From: Hirundichthys speculiger
Taxonomy: Eukaryota > Chordata > Actinopteri > Beloniformes > Exocoetidae
NCBI GenBank assembly: GCA_018398805.1
Contig: JAGFBZ010000722.1
Location: 496,001-560,000, forward strand
DNA length: 64,000 nt
Reading direction: 5' to 3'
Shown here: positions 1 through 10,495 of the stretch, piece after piece
How positions within the stretch are numbered: the stretch's first letter is position 1
Layout of the letters: the number at the start of each line of letters is the position of its first letter
Position numbers and translations under genes: made by a program
Notes under the pieces: generated by a model
The model's database searches: none
What the model saw: the letters and a program-made list of their open reading frames with translations, nothing else
What the model was told of the DNA's origin: nothing

Positions 1-322
1 ATTGTGCTCTACAAATGAACTTGCCTTGTCTAGCTTACTTATTAAACCATCAAAGAAATAGAGCAAAGCATCTTGTTCTCAGAGCAGACTAAGCCCTCTG
101 GGATGCAGGCCTTAAAGAGACAGGATCTAAAGTGAAGCGTTTCAGACAGAAGGTAACGAGAGGAGCTAAAAAGACATACAGCATGGGTGGTCTGTGAGCT
201 TTGGTGCAACATGCTGCCCCCATGTGATCAGAAGTGGTATTACTACATAGAGTGGCTTTACAAACTAAACAGGTCTCAGTCTATGTTACATGTGAGTCTT
301 TTCAATAATGTCAACTGCTTTC

Positions 323-327
<5 letters not shown>
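1..327. other. No feature seen
   Basis: Presumed DGK intron between the first and second C1 finger. No exon of the second C1 domain is recognisable here or in 2691-2977. Confidence 0.6.

Positions 328-395
<68 letters not shown>
328..395. repeat. (AT)n microsatellite
   Basis: About 34 AT units directly left of the Tc1 element; the last TA is its target duplication. Confidence 0.97.
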
Positions 396-398
<3 letters not shown>

Positions 399-679
399 TA
401 CTCAAAAAAATTAAAGGAACACTTTGTAATCAGAGTCATCAAGTCAATTAAACTTCTGGGATATTGATTTGGTCAGGTAAGTAGCAGAGGGGGCTGTTAA
501 TCAGTTTTAGCTGCTTTGGTGTTAATGAAATTAACAACAGGTGCGCTAGAGGGGCAACAACGAGACGACCATCAAAACAGGAATGGTTTTACAGGTGGAG
601 GCTACTGACATTTTTTTCTCCCTCCTCATCTTTTCTGACTCTTCTTCACCAGTTTTGCATTTGGCTAGGGTCACTGTCA

Positions 680-1202
680 CTACTGTTAGCATGAGGCGAT
701 ACCTGGACCCTACAGAGGTTCCACAGGTGTCACTACTGTTAGCATGAGGCGATAGCTGGACCCTACAGAGGTTGCACAGGTGTCACTACTGTTAGCATGA
801 GGCGATACCTGGACCCTACACAGGTTGCACAGGTGTCACTACTGTTAGCATGAGGCGATACCTGGACCCTACAAAGATTGCACAGGTGTCACTACCATTA
901 GCATGAGGCGATACCTGGACCCTACAGAGGTTGCACAGGTGTCACTACCATTAGAATGAGGCGATACCTGGACCCTACGGAGGTTGCACAGGTGTCACTA
1001 CCGTTAGCATGAGGCGATACCTGGACCCTACAGAGATTGCACAGGTGTCACTACCATTAGCATGAGGCGATACCTGGACCCTACAGAGGTTGCACAGGTG
1101 TCACTACTGTTAGCATGAGGCGATACCTGGACCCTACAGAGGTTGCACAGGTGTCACTACTGTTAGCATGAGGCGATACCTGGATCCTACAGAGGTTGCA
1201 CA
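680..1202 (+). repeat. Tandem repeat, 53-bp unit x 10, over the transposase start
   Basis: GCATGAGGCGATACCTGGAC recurs at 689, 742, 795, 848, 901, 954, 1007, 1060, 1113 and 1166, a strict 53-bp spacing with few substitutions. Each unit contains the ATG and the first dozen codons ([12 protein letters not shown]). As 53 is not a multiple of three, only the last copy is in frame with the rest of the transposase. Confidence 0.96.
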
Positions 1203-1692
1203 GGCAGTCCAACTCCTCCAGGATGGCACATCAATACGTGCCATTGCCAGAAGGTTTGCTGTGTCTCCCAGCACAATCTCAAGAGCATGGAGGAGATTCC
1301 AGGAGACAGGCAGTTACTCCAGGAGAGCTGGACCGGGCCGTAGAAGGTCTACAACCCATCAGCAGGACCGCTATCTGCTCCTTTGTGCAAGGAGGAGCAG
1401 GAGGAGCACTGCCAGAGCCCTACAAAATGACCTCCAGCAGGCCGCTGGTGTGAATGTCTCTGACCAAACAATCAGAAACAGACTTCATGAGGGTGGCCTG
1501 AGGGCCCGACGTCCTCTAGTGGGCCCTGTGCTCACTGCCCGGCACCGTGGAGCTCGATTGGCATTTGCCACAGAACACTGGAATTGGCAAGTCCGCCACT
1601 GGCGCCCTGTGCTTTTCACAGATGAGAGCAGGTTCAGCCTGAGCACATGTGACAGACGTGAAAGGGTCTGGAGAACGTTATGCTGCCTGTAA
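1168..1692 (+). pseudogene. Tc1 transposase, N-terminal part
   Basis: Begins [20 protein letters not shown] with a paired-type helix-turn-helix ([20 protein letters not shown]), a second HTH with a GR-rich linker ([11 protein letters not shown]), then the first catalytic Asp in LFTDESRF. After RERVW the frame slips, ending this part early; the continuation [16 protein letters not shown] sequence is seen in another frame to about 1790. The start lies in the last copy of the 53-bp tandem repeat. Confidence 0.88.
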
Positions 1693-1806
1693 CATTGTTC
1701 AGGACCGGTTTGGTGTAGGGTCAGTGATGGTCTGGTCCATATCCATGGAGGGACCACAGATCTATACAGGCTAGACAACGACACCCTGACTGCCATTAGG
1801 TATGGG

Positions 1807-1982
1807 CTGGGGCGCCGAAAAGGGGGGGTAAAGGATACAGATTATAGGGGCCCATGATTGAAGGGGGCCCAGAGAGGCCCCTAATGATGATCAAAAATAG
1901 CGTCAACAAATTTCGCCGCTGTGTTGGGGGGCCCGGTAAAGATTCTTTTCATGGGGCCCAAAATCCCTAGCGGCGCCCCCTG
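1807..1982. mobile_element. 176-bp hAT-type MITE, copy 1
   Basis: Ends CTGGGGCGCCG and CGGCGCCCCCTG form short inverted repeats of hAT style (CAGGGGCGCC). It is flanked by the 8-bp duplication GGTATGGG at 1799-1806 and 1983-1990. Removing it restores continuous Tc1 transposase sequence (RYG-DEI). It has no coding capacity. The second copy at 62151-62326 has the same length. Confidence 0.93.
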
Positions 1983-2032
1983 GGTATGGGGATGAAATCC
2001 TTGCACCCATTGTCAGACCCTATGCTGGTGCA

Positions 2033-2377
2033 GTGGGTCCTAGGTTCCTCCTGGTGCACGACTATGCCCGGCCTCATGTGGCGAGAGTATGCAGGCAGTT
2101 CCTGGAGGATGAAGGAATTGATTACACTGATTGGCCCCCTCGCTCGCCTGACCTAAATCCAATAGAACACCTCTGGGACATTATGTTTCCGTCCATCCGA
2201 CGCCGCCAGGTTGCACCTCAGACTGTCCAGGAGCTCAGTGATGCCCTGGTCCGGATCTGGGAGGAGATACCCCAGGACGCCATCCGTCGTCTCATTAGGA
2301 GCCCCGACGTTGTCAGGCATGAATACACGCACGTGGCCATACAAATTACTGAATACCATTTTGAGTTGCTGCAATGA
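2033..2377 (+). pseudogene. Tc1 transposase, C-terminal part
   Basis: Holds the second catalytic Asp in FLLVHDYARPH and the catalytic Glu in DLNPIEHLWD, with exactly 34 residues between them, so it is a DD34E Tc1 type. It is separated from the N-terminal part by the nested 176-bp element. Apart from that insert and the slip near 1670 the domain is well kept, so inactivation is not very old. Confidence 0.88.
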
Positions 2378-2603
2378 AATTTCAGCTAAATGGACTAGCC
2401 TGCAGCATCATTTTTTCACTGTAATTTTTGGGGTGTCTTTGAATTCAGCCCTCTGTAGGTTGATTTCCATCAAATGATGTGGCATCCTTTTGTGCCTAAC
2501 ACATCACCCAGTCCATATCAGTATAAATAAACAGCAGGATTTTTTTTTTCCCATTGAGATCTGATGTGTTTTCAAAGTGTTCCTTTAATTTTTTTGAGCA
2601 GTG

Positions 2604-2618
2604 TATATACTGATTATG

Positions 2619-2687
<69 letters not shown>
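2604..2687. repeat. (AT)n microsatellite, right flank of Tc1
   Basis: TA target duplication followed by a short spacer and a long pure AT run. Together with 328-395 it shows that the Tc1 copy landed in, or seeded, an AT microsatellite. Confidence 0.95.
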
Positions 2688-2691
<4 letters not shown>

Positions 2692-2977
2692 GAAATGAGT
2701 CAAAGCCTTTCATTGGTAGCAGGGAGGTCTGACAGATCATATTGGTCAAAACTATAGACCTCTGCACCATCATCATATGACTTGAGTCACTGACAAAAAC
2801 ATTCTGAGACTCAAACCTTGCGTGAACTTTCAGAGCATCCCATGATGCTCTGCTCTCTTGAAGGAGAGCACAAGCCGGCAGGCATCAACATAGTGGTCAG
2901 TGTTCCTGTCCCGCTGCCCTGCAGCTCCAGCTCTCATTATCAGAATGAAGCCTTTCACGGGACGCAGATGTACTTAC

Positions 2978-3066
2978 GTTGGTGTGTCTGCGTGACTTGG
3001 CGTAGGTGCTGATGCAGGCGGCGATGGCTTTGGACACACAGCGCTCGTGCACTGTGTACTTGCATA
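2978..3066 (-). CDS. dgkg: DGK exon: C1 domain 1, second half
   Basis: Codes [20 protein letters not shown] then YAKSRRHTN, completing the C1 pattern Cys-X2-Cys-X4-His-X2-Cys-X7-Cys. All zinc ligands are therefore present across the two exons. The acceptor is tttccttcag and the donor gtaagt; the exon ends in phase 0. It is the last exon of this gene I can find, and the next (second C1) should lie left of the window. Confidence 0.96.
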
Positions 3067-3449
3067 CTGAAGGAAACACAACAAGGGGCACAAAGAGTAG
3101 AGGTCTGTTACACTTAGTATTCATGTTTGATTAATCTTAAGCAACAAAACTAAAACAGGAATTGCAGGTAATGTATTAAAAAGCGCGCTAAATTAGCTAC
3201 CAGTTCAGACAGGAAGTAAGTGTATGCATTCAACAGCCCGGGAACTCAATCAATAACGAATTTACACATCATGACATCACTTTTCTTTTCAACTGAAAAA
3301 ACAACACTGACTCAGGCGCCCAGGCAGAACAAACTAACTTGATGCGAGTTTGCTGCAGGGAGCAAAGAGGCGATAAAGACGGAGATGGACAGAGTAGGAT
3401 AACGTACGATGCAAACAGAGAGTGACAGGCAGACAGTGTGGTGACTCAC

Positions 3450-3567
3450 AGGAGCAGCAGAGGCCCTGCTTGCGAACGCCGAGCAGCATGGTGTGGCAGT
3501 AGTTACAATAGGCTGGTTTGTTGAAGTGCTTCAGACGCCAGACATGCTGCCCATCCTCCTGCACATT
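3450..3567 (-). CDS. dgkg: DGK exon: C1 domain 1, first half
   Basis: Codes [20 protein letters not shown] and on to [19 protein letters not shown]. It provides the first part of the first C1 zinc finger, His-X12-Cys-X2-Cys-X13-Cys, and the third cysteine pair is finished by the next exon. The acceptor is taatctggcag and the donor gtgagt. The final T joins TA of the next exon as Leu, giving CCSLCKYTV. The GVRKQGLCC string is gamma-type. Confidence 0.96.
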
Positions 3568-4250
3568 CTGCCAGATTACAGCAAAAGGCGGATTCAGTTT
3601 GGAAAGCAACCACTCTGCTAAATGTTGTTTCAGCAAACTGAACCACGGTGACACGGTCGTACATCATTCAGGCAACTGGAGCACGTAGGTAGACCTCAGG
3701 GGAAGCAATCTATGCCCTTTCATCATTACTTTGTGTCAGCTATTACACCTTATGGAGCGAAACACATCTTCCACAAACAGTTCCTTTTGGACCGGGAAAT
3801 ATCCCACTTATTTCACAACTGGGTCAAGACATTTCTCACCTAAAGGAGACATATTAAAACCTGAGTTTGAAATTCTGACACGACTTCCTGAGGTCTAAAT
3901 AAAACATATGTGGCATGCTTTGGTAAAAGTACCACATGGATATAGTGCAACAGCTCTCCTTTCATCCATGCCACCACAGCTCTGTTCACAGCAGCTGGTT
4001 TTTAGGGGCGGAGCCATGCACTTAGCTCCAACTCACTTCTCTGTTTTTTTTTTTAAGCATTTAGCTGCCTTATTTAGTTTGATACTGTGGTTGAAGATAA
4101 AGATGGTAAGTGTGGACAGGGAGCTGTGATGTCACAGTTCACTGCAAATCTAAACAGCTCATTGAATGACAGTGAAGGTCCGAACAACCCAAGAAATGTA
4201 TTTTTTTTCCCATCCAAAATAAATCCCTTGAGGTGGGATTTATTATACAT

Positions 4251-4702
4251 TAGGGATGCACAATAACTGTTTTTTAAAAGCGATACCGATAACTGATAAC
4301 TTTCAGCTCCTAAAGACCGATACCAATAACCGATAACACACACATATACCTAAGATCATTACATCAATACTATCAACAAAACCAAAAATAGTTTTAGAGA
4401 TATTTATTTTTATTTTTTTATATTTAATTTTTTCCAATGAAAAACTATTGGCAAGCCTCTCAAACTTTTTCATAAAGCTATCAAATAAACCTATTTGATG
4501 TCTCACATTAACTTAAATAAGGTTCATTACTGATTGATATAAAAATAAAGGCTCCTTGAACTGATTGAACTGAAAAAGATTAACATTTAAAGGATTTTGG
4601 CTTGTGGTTCCATTTAAATTAATACCTTTAATTAAAGTAAATGAGGTTCAGTAGTTGTTTTTTTATTTTTTTAATCTCATGGAAGCTTTAGATGAGAGGA
4701 GT

Positions 4703-4733
<31 letters not shown>

Positions 4734-5332
4734 AGACTGCTGCTGGCTTGCGCACGTTAGCATTAGTTTCCATTAGCTCACGTTAGCGCGATTTTAAAAC
4801 TCCGCGGAAGCGATTGTTATGTTGTAGGTGGCCAATCGGGTTTTACGTATTAAAGCTTGTGCTTCCCTCCTCGTAGAATTCGCTCAGAGGATTCATCTCA
4901 AATAACCACCAAAATATATCTTCTTCTGAAACTTTAACAAAGTTCCGCGCTGCCATGTTTGTTGTGATCAGCGCTGTGCTGCAGTTCATGGTGTAACGTA
5001 AATTCCGACGTTCCCTCGTTTGTGTAACATGAGGAGAATACTGCAAATATCAATTAAAGTCAGCAACTACCAAAATTATGACCGAGTTAACGAGTTGTTT
5101 TCTGGCATGAGGGGGTATTCTTGATTTTCCTTATTGAGTAATCGTTTTCTGATTATGCCGACGTCACTTGAACATAACATTCACTGCTGGTCATTCAAGG
5201 CTCAGAGGGAGTGAGGCACTGCCGTGTTGACAAGAATATATATGTTATCGGGGCTATTCTTGGTGATATCGGAGTTATTGGGATGACGTCATAATTTCCT
5301 GTTATCGGTCCGAGAGTTATCGTGCACCCCTT
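4251..5332. mobile_element. hAT-like non-autonomous element, 1082 bp
   Basis: Left end TAGGGATGCACAATAACT and right end complementary to AAGGGGTGCACGATAACT are flanked by the 8-bp duplication TTATACAT at 4243-4250 and 5333-5340. No transposase is recognisable inside. It includes several CGATAAC motifs near both ends and a 31-base G run. Confidence 0.88.
4702..4732. repeat. Poly-G tract
   Basis: A run of about 31 G interrupted only at its edge (GTGGG...). Its length is likely imprecise in any assembly. It could form a G-quadruplex on the plus strand. Confidence 0.9.
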
Positions 5333-5665
5333 TTATACATTATACATGTTATACATTTATTAAACTTACTTTCAGGGGAAATATTTCCCCTTCCCTTTAT
5401 TTATTTGATTTTCCTCCCACTGATGGTTAAATTTTACTGTTTCTACTGACTTAATTGTTAAAATTTCTTTTGCTTTTAACTGTATCAAAAAAGTGTCTAA
5501 AAAAGAAAACTTGTCAAAAAAAGGAGAGAAGCTTTAAAATATGGCATGTCAGCCAGTGCATCTGACTGTCTTCTATATGAGGTAGAAAATGAGCAGAAAA
5601 ACTAAATGTGGATTTTTTTATTTTTTCCCTTTCTGCGCTCCACACACAAGCGCTTGCGTATTTAC

Positions 5666-5785
5666 CGTATCCATGCCCAGCAGGACCAGCAGGGGGATGG
5701 TGGTGAGGCCTCCTCTGATCCACTCCTCCAGTGTGACCGTCCCGTCTCGATCGTAGTCGATCTCCTCCATCATCTCCTTCAGTAT
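5666..5785 (-). CDS. dgkg: DGK exon: EF hand 2
   Basis: Forty codons, phase 0 on both sides. [20 protein letters not shown] is followed by [20 protein letters not shown]. The second calcium loop is [12 protein letters not shown], with all ligands intact, and the following hydrophobic stretch is the conserved spacer before the C1 domain. The acceptor is tgtcacaccag and the donor gtaaat. The GMD ending is gamma-like (beta has GLE). Confidence 0.96.
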
Positions 5786-7397
5786 CTGGTGTGACAGGGA
5801 AACGCAGTCCTTACAGCCAGAGCTAGAGCGACACCGAGCACTCCCAGACAGACAGGCAGCAGAAACTCTAGCTCGATTCATCTCGGATCAGCTGGTATCC
5901 ATGAAAGGGCTGGTCAGTCTTTGATGGGCAGTAAATTGGAAAGGAGTAGCTCTTTTCTCCGTCTACAGAGCTTATTATCTGTAAATTATGAGGGAATCTG
6001 GAGGACTTTCAGGTAAAAAGGATAAATGAGCAGGCCTTCAGCCAGAATCTCTGATCCCTCAGACAGAGCTGCATCAGGAACCGTCAGATGATATAACCAC
6101 GCGGCTGAGGGATTTACTTCACCACAACACGGAGCCTCATTCACAAACGACACTTCAGGCTTTGCTTTTTGCACAGCGAGGCCTCCAGTTCACCTCGTCC
6201 CGAGGCGGCATCTGGACTTGGTGGTTCGAGGATGAAAGGGACCATTGATTCTGTTATTGGCTCCAAATCCAGCATCACTCGAAGACGCAGCTCAGTATTT
6301 TGAACAGAAACCACATTAAACCTTCTGCTTTCATTTATGTTATCTTTATTCAAAATGACTGATGGACTTTGCCCTACGGTTTGAGAGAGAAAAAAAAGAT
6401 AACTGTTTATGGGTGGTGAAAACATTTATGTGATGCGTGTGATTTCTCTGGCGTCAAAAAGTCCCGAGCTGCTTTTGCAGCCTGTTTAGAGTCGATATTC
6501 ATCAGCGCTGGGCTGAATGTGAGCGGAGATTACAGCTCCATACAGCTTAGGATTCATGTTGCTGCTTCTGTCAGCAGTCAGCAGTAAACCCTCTTCCCAT
6601 CACGCTGATACGAGTTTGTCTTGGTTTCCATCTGAAAATCTGATTCCAGAACGTGGGAGGCTTTTAGATGTTTTGAACGGGTTTGTCTTCACCAAGGAAG
6701 GGCTTCTGAGATCACGCGCCTTAGTTGTTTTCAACGTGCTTTTGATGCGGTTTCACTTCTTTCTTTCTTTTCAAGAATGAGCCAAACTACTGATTTGGCC
6801 AAACTTAGGCTTTCTTGTGATCTCCCTTCCTGAGGAAATGTAAACAGCTGGAGGCCTTTCTGGGAACACAAGCACACTCCGACAGTCGGAGGAATAAAGG
6901 CAGCCTGAGAGGCTTGAGAGAGAGAACGATTTGGTGAAGTCCAGGTCCAGAACCGTCTGAAGGACTGACATCGAGCTAAAGGCACCAAGACCAGAGCTCA
7001 AAGCCGTCCTGACACAGTGATGGGGAAAAGTGTGGCGGTTTGAGGGAAGGAGGGTGACTTTCTGCAGAAGGCGGAGAAGATGCTTCTATGAAATACAAAC
7101 TGCAGGATCGTGATGTGACGACATGCGTCAGGTGGAGGGTATCGTACTTCAACAAGAGGGAGCTAAAACCATAAATATGCCCAAACATTTGTTCCTCCTC
7201 CCCTGGTAGAAGTTATCTGCACTTTTAAAGCCTGGTTTATGCTCAGAAATCAGGTTGTCTCCGTGTGTGACGCAGGTAACGAAGATATGCCCCCCCCCCA
7301 CTCTCCGCAGAAACTCCGGTGCACCTCCCCAACATTGTAGGTGACCACAGACAGTGTCGCAAAGCATCGCAGGGAGGAGAGAAAGGAAGCCTCTGAT
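5786..7397. other. Intron, no feature seen
   Basis: DGK intron sequence between EF-hand exons. Only short frames without family resemblance. Confidence 0.7.
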
Positions 7398-8535
7398 TGG
7401 TCAATTCTACATCCACGTAGTAAAGAGCGCGGCATCGAAGAAATGAGGAAGTACCCACATCTGTACAATTCTGGTTCTCCACACCACAAAGACAGCACAT
7501 ATTCTAGTAATTCATGGAGGGAGATAGCGATTAATGTGGGTCTGGATACGGCCGAAGACGGTGAGGAAGTGGAAAAACACAACGTCGTTCCGTTGCCCAG
7601 ATGACGCCTGGCATGGAGGCTACTCGCTGCTGCTCCGGGGGACTTGTCCCTGCGACGCTGGAGGCTCCAGTTTGTGCCCGGTGTGATTTTGCGGTCGGGT
7701 GTCGACGTGCTGTCTGCGGGTTTGGACCGGTCCTCTTGCGGCTGGTGGAGATGTGCCGCCGCGGACATGGACGGTGTCGCTGGAGGCTGGTTTGGGGAAG
7801 CTAATCCTGAACTGCTCCCCGCGGACAAGGAAAGGAGGCAACCACCGCCACTGGATCCGGGTTTCAGCGTCGACTGAGCCAGGACGGGAGCCCCCGACGT
7901 GGCAGCGGCGGCATGCTGCCCCTATCCAGCAGTCTACACGCCGGGGTGAGTCAGCTGACTTGGCAGGGGCCGTCCGAAGACCTGGTGGGCCCGGCACTGC
8001 CGGGGTTAACGCCAACAACCTGGCCGCATGTTGAACCGGGCTCTGGGACGGTCGGCTCCATCGCTCGCTGGACTGAGGGAGATCGGTCTTCCCAGGAGAG
8101 ACAGTTTGGTTCATCAGAGTTTCCTCCTCTGACCTGGAGATATCTCATTTAATTCATCATTGTGGAGATATATTGGTTTTAACGGCTGTTAACGGGTTTT
8201 AACGGCTGTTATCGGGAGTTAGCACTTGGACCACAGGACCGGGACCAGGAGAAGGAGCGCTGGACGCCGGCAGCTCCTCAAGTACACCAGACTACAGCAT
8301 CTGGTGTACTTGAAACTTGAATTTCCCCCTTGGGGGATCAATAAAGTATATTTGATTTGATTTGATTGATAAGTTTAGTAAGTTTAGCTAGTTCGTAATT
8401 GTCCCTCTTGCGTTGTGGCATGGAATAACATAGCGCAGACCACGCTTCAAAATTGGGCATAAATCAAAAATAACTGCGGCATCTCTGCAACAAGCTAACC
8501 GCGACACATTGCTGGGAGAGTATACGCAGCCCTTT
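7398..8535 (+). pseudogene. MADF-domain transposon remnant, split by an insertion
   Basis: 7430-7582 codes a MADF-type stretch (IEEMRKYPHLYNSGSPHHKD then STYSSNSWREIAINVGLD), after which a frame slip occurs (gaagacggtg). It is homologous to the reverse complement of 43620-43840. At 7583-8367 an unrelated insert interrupts it, and homology resumes at 8368 (gataagtttagtaag) and runs to about 8535, matching 43490-43620. MADF proteins of this kind are often carried by PIF/Harbinger-type elements. I could not define its inverted ends. Confidence 0.6.
7583..8367 (+). mobile_element. LINE/SINE-like insert with (TTTGA)n tail
   Basis: Bounded by comparison with the empty homologous site at 43.6 kb (acacaa / gataag). 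The 3' end reads GAATTTCCCCCTTGGGGGATCAATAAAG and then TTTGATTTGATTTGATT, typical of fish non-LTR retroelement tails. The first 500 bp are GC-rich with no convincing reading frame. No clear target duplication is visible. The class is uncertain. Confidence 0.6.
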
Positions 8536-8617
8536 AGGGTTCACGTGGGCCCTGGTCATGTCCTTCTCTCTTTACCTCTCCTCATATTTGATTGCAGTGG
8601 ATGGTGTGTTTGCTCAC

Positions 8618-8692
8618 CGGTCGCAGCTCCGTGGAATCCCACTCCAGGTACTCCGCCACATGAACCATCTGATTAATGATGCGATCCAGCTC
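8618..8692 (-). CDS. dgkg: DGK exon: EF hand 1 exit helix and inter-hand helix
   Basis: Exactly 25 codons, phase 0 on both sides: [18 protein letters not shown] then DSTELRP. The first Glu completes EF loop 1; the rest is the exiting helix and the helix leading to EF hand 2, strongly conserved in class I diacylglycerol kinases. The acceptor is tttgcag and the donor gtgagc. Confidence 0.95.
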
Positions 8693-8962
8693 CTGCAAAG
8701 ACAACATGCGTTCAGTGAGAAGTGCAGAGATGAATATGATAGAGGGTATGTCCTGTGACTGTCCAGCGTTTTCCTTTCTTACGGAAGCTTCTCTGTTTAT
8801 GTGATCACCTTAGCGCACGGCTGATGCTAAGCTAAGCAGATCCATCACCAGTGGTGTTATGCAATAACACAAAGTGTCTATGTTTCTATTCCAGGAGCTT
8901 CAGGGGGAAAAGAAAGGGACAAAACAGAGAGAGAGGGAGAGAAAAAGTAGGAGCCCACTCAC

Positions 8963-9012
8963 CGAGCTGTCCAGAACCCCGTTACCGTCTGTGTCGTACA
9001 GCCGGAACATGA
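8963..9012 (-). CDS. dgkg: DGK exon: EF hand 1, first half
   Basis: Short 50-base exon coding MFRLYDTDGNGVLDSS. This is the entering helix and most of the first calcium loop, D-T-D-G-N-G-V-L-D-S-S with the last Glu supplied by the next exon. All oxygen ligands of a canonical 12-residue EF loop are present, so calcium binding should be intact. The acceptor is ctccccag and the donor gtgagt. Confidence 0.95.
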
Positions 9013-9275
9013 CTGGGGAGAAACCAGAGAGCAGAGATCCCATTAGAGTCTTCTACACTGTGAAGAAGTGAAGCGTGGTGCTGCTGCGCCGCCGGTTAGG
9101 ACAGATTAGCCTCGTCATTAACCGCCAATATAGCCTTGGACACTAAAGAAGTCAATTAGGCGCAGTGGAGCTTAAGAGTGTCACTGACCTCCCCTGTGAG
9201 GGAGGTGTTAACTGCTGCCCGGCCTGAGCTGACATGCTACCTGAGCCCAGCTGGTCGCCCGCCCCTGTCACTCAC

Positions 9276-9428
9276 ACTCCAGCTTGTCCTCCGGCATCCC
9301 CCGCTCCAGCAGCGAGAGGTAGCAGACTATGTCCTTGAGGAAGACCACCTGGGGCGACGGCAGGGGGGAGTTCTTCTGGGGCGACGGGCTCCTCCGAAGC
9401 GACAAGTGCTTCTCGGAATGGCTCCTCT
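9276..9428 (-). CDS. dgkg: DGK exon: end of linker and helix before EF hand 1
   Basis: Starts with a basic Ser-rich stretch ([18 protein letters not shown]) and runs into [24 protein letters not shown], the conserved segment preceding the first EF hand of class I diacylglycerol kinases. The acceptor is cccgacag and the donor gtgagt; the final T joins TC of the next exon as Phe (EFMFRLYD). VVFLKD resembles gamma more than beta. The RRSPSP motif could be a basophilic kinase site (inference). Confidence 0.93.
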
Positions 9429-9762
9429 CTGTCGGGACACGACACAAACATTCAGAACTACTCACAGCAGCCACCGCTGCCCCCCGTGCCCGTGCAGGAA
9501 TTGAACGTAACAATTAGTGATTGATCACACGCTGAAGCATCAGGAGTCTGAACCGGGGGACAGTAGGTCGAGACAAAGCAGGGCAGTGGAGAGCACGCTG
9601 GCAAAAAGAGTCGAGAGAGGTGATGCCACAGGCTGAACAAAACAACCAGGAGTCGAGGACACCGGCCAGTACGGCGAGAACTTCTTACTGGAAAGTTTGT
9701 CAGTATTGACGTCTGAAAGTGAAATTAAGGGGGGGAGAGCAGCTGCTCGCAGATGAGGGGCC

Positions 9763-10495
9763 AATTCCAATTCCTCTCTTAACCCTCAATCTCAACCGTC
9801 GCCCTTAACCCTCAATTTCTGGCCCTCAATCTTAAACCTCGAAGTGTAAGGACTATCTTGTGACTTAGAAATGGGACACCCCTCGAGTGCAGTTACGTCT
9901 TCAGACTAAAATGTATCAGAGCCCGTGTTGTCTCTGTATTCCCTGAAATGACACAGGGATAACATTGAAAAAAAAAAAAAAAAACTCTGTATATTCTCTA
10001 AATAATATTAGCAAATAACACAATACAGGATACATTATTCAGTCCTCCGTCGCTACACAACAAGGTATACAAGTAACGTGAAGCCCCCGGCAGGCGGTCC
10101 TAGCTGATGTTTGCTGAACTTTATGATGTTCAGAAAACATCGTAAAGTAAAAAAAAATAAATGTTATGCAACAACGATGTTAATCCATGAAAAAAGTCTC
10201 AAACAAAGACAATAAGATTGTTTCGTAACATTTATATCTTTAAGAACTACGAAGATACTTACATTTGTAGCTAGCTTTTTTTGTTGCCATCCTTTTCGAA
10301 GATGTCTTGGGTAAATTACCCAATGCCTTCTGGGTAGCCCTTACTTCCAAGGTTGGTGCCGGAGAATCTCAATATTGAGGGCGATACAGCCCTCAAACTT
10401 GTCCCTCCATTTTACGTTCCTAGAATCGGGACAGCACTTGCCCTTAGCGGGAGCGCGCATTTTTGAGACTGAGGGTTAAGGGAGAAATTGGAATT
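9763..10495. mobile_element. TIR element, 733 bp, type uncertain
   Basis: The left end (AATTCCAATTCCTCTCTTAA then CCCTCAATCTCAA) is matched by the complement of the right end (AATTCCAATTTCTCCCTTAA then CCCTCAGTCTCAA), giving about 33-bp inverted repeats. The interior is non-coding and AT-rich. The outermost AATTCCAATT is itself near-palindromic, so the exact borders and the target duplication are unclear. Confidence 0.7.

Larger units (their letters stand above)
396..2603 (+). mobile_element. Tc1/mariner (DD34E) transposon, inactive, with tandem duplication and nested MITE
   Basis: Inverted ends CACTACTCAAAAAAATTAAA and its complement at 2571-2603 are flanked by TA on both sides, as for Tc1/mariner. 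The length of 2208 bp is well over the usual 1.2-1.6 kb for two visible reasons: ten copies of a 53-bp unit at 680-1202 and a 176-bp hAT-type insert at 1807-1982. The transposase runs left to right and is broken by the insert and by a frame change near 1670. Confidence 0.93.

Noticed and set aside
689..1202. Repeat-spacer array
   Set aside because: The whole 53-bp unit is repeated, so there are no unique spacers; it is a tandem duplication in a transposon.
2585..2776. Tyr/Ile repeat protein on the minus strand
   Set aside because: Translation of the AT microsatellite.
7250..8152. Overlapping reading frames up to 192 codons on both strands
   Set aside because: They cross a GC-rich transposon insert and its border with the MADF remnant; no frame has family resemblance except the MADF piece.
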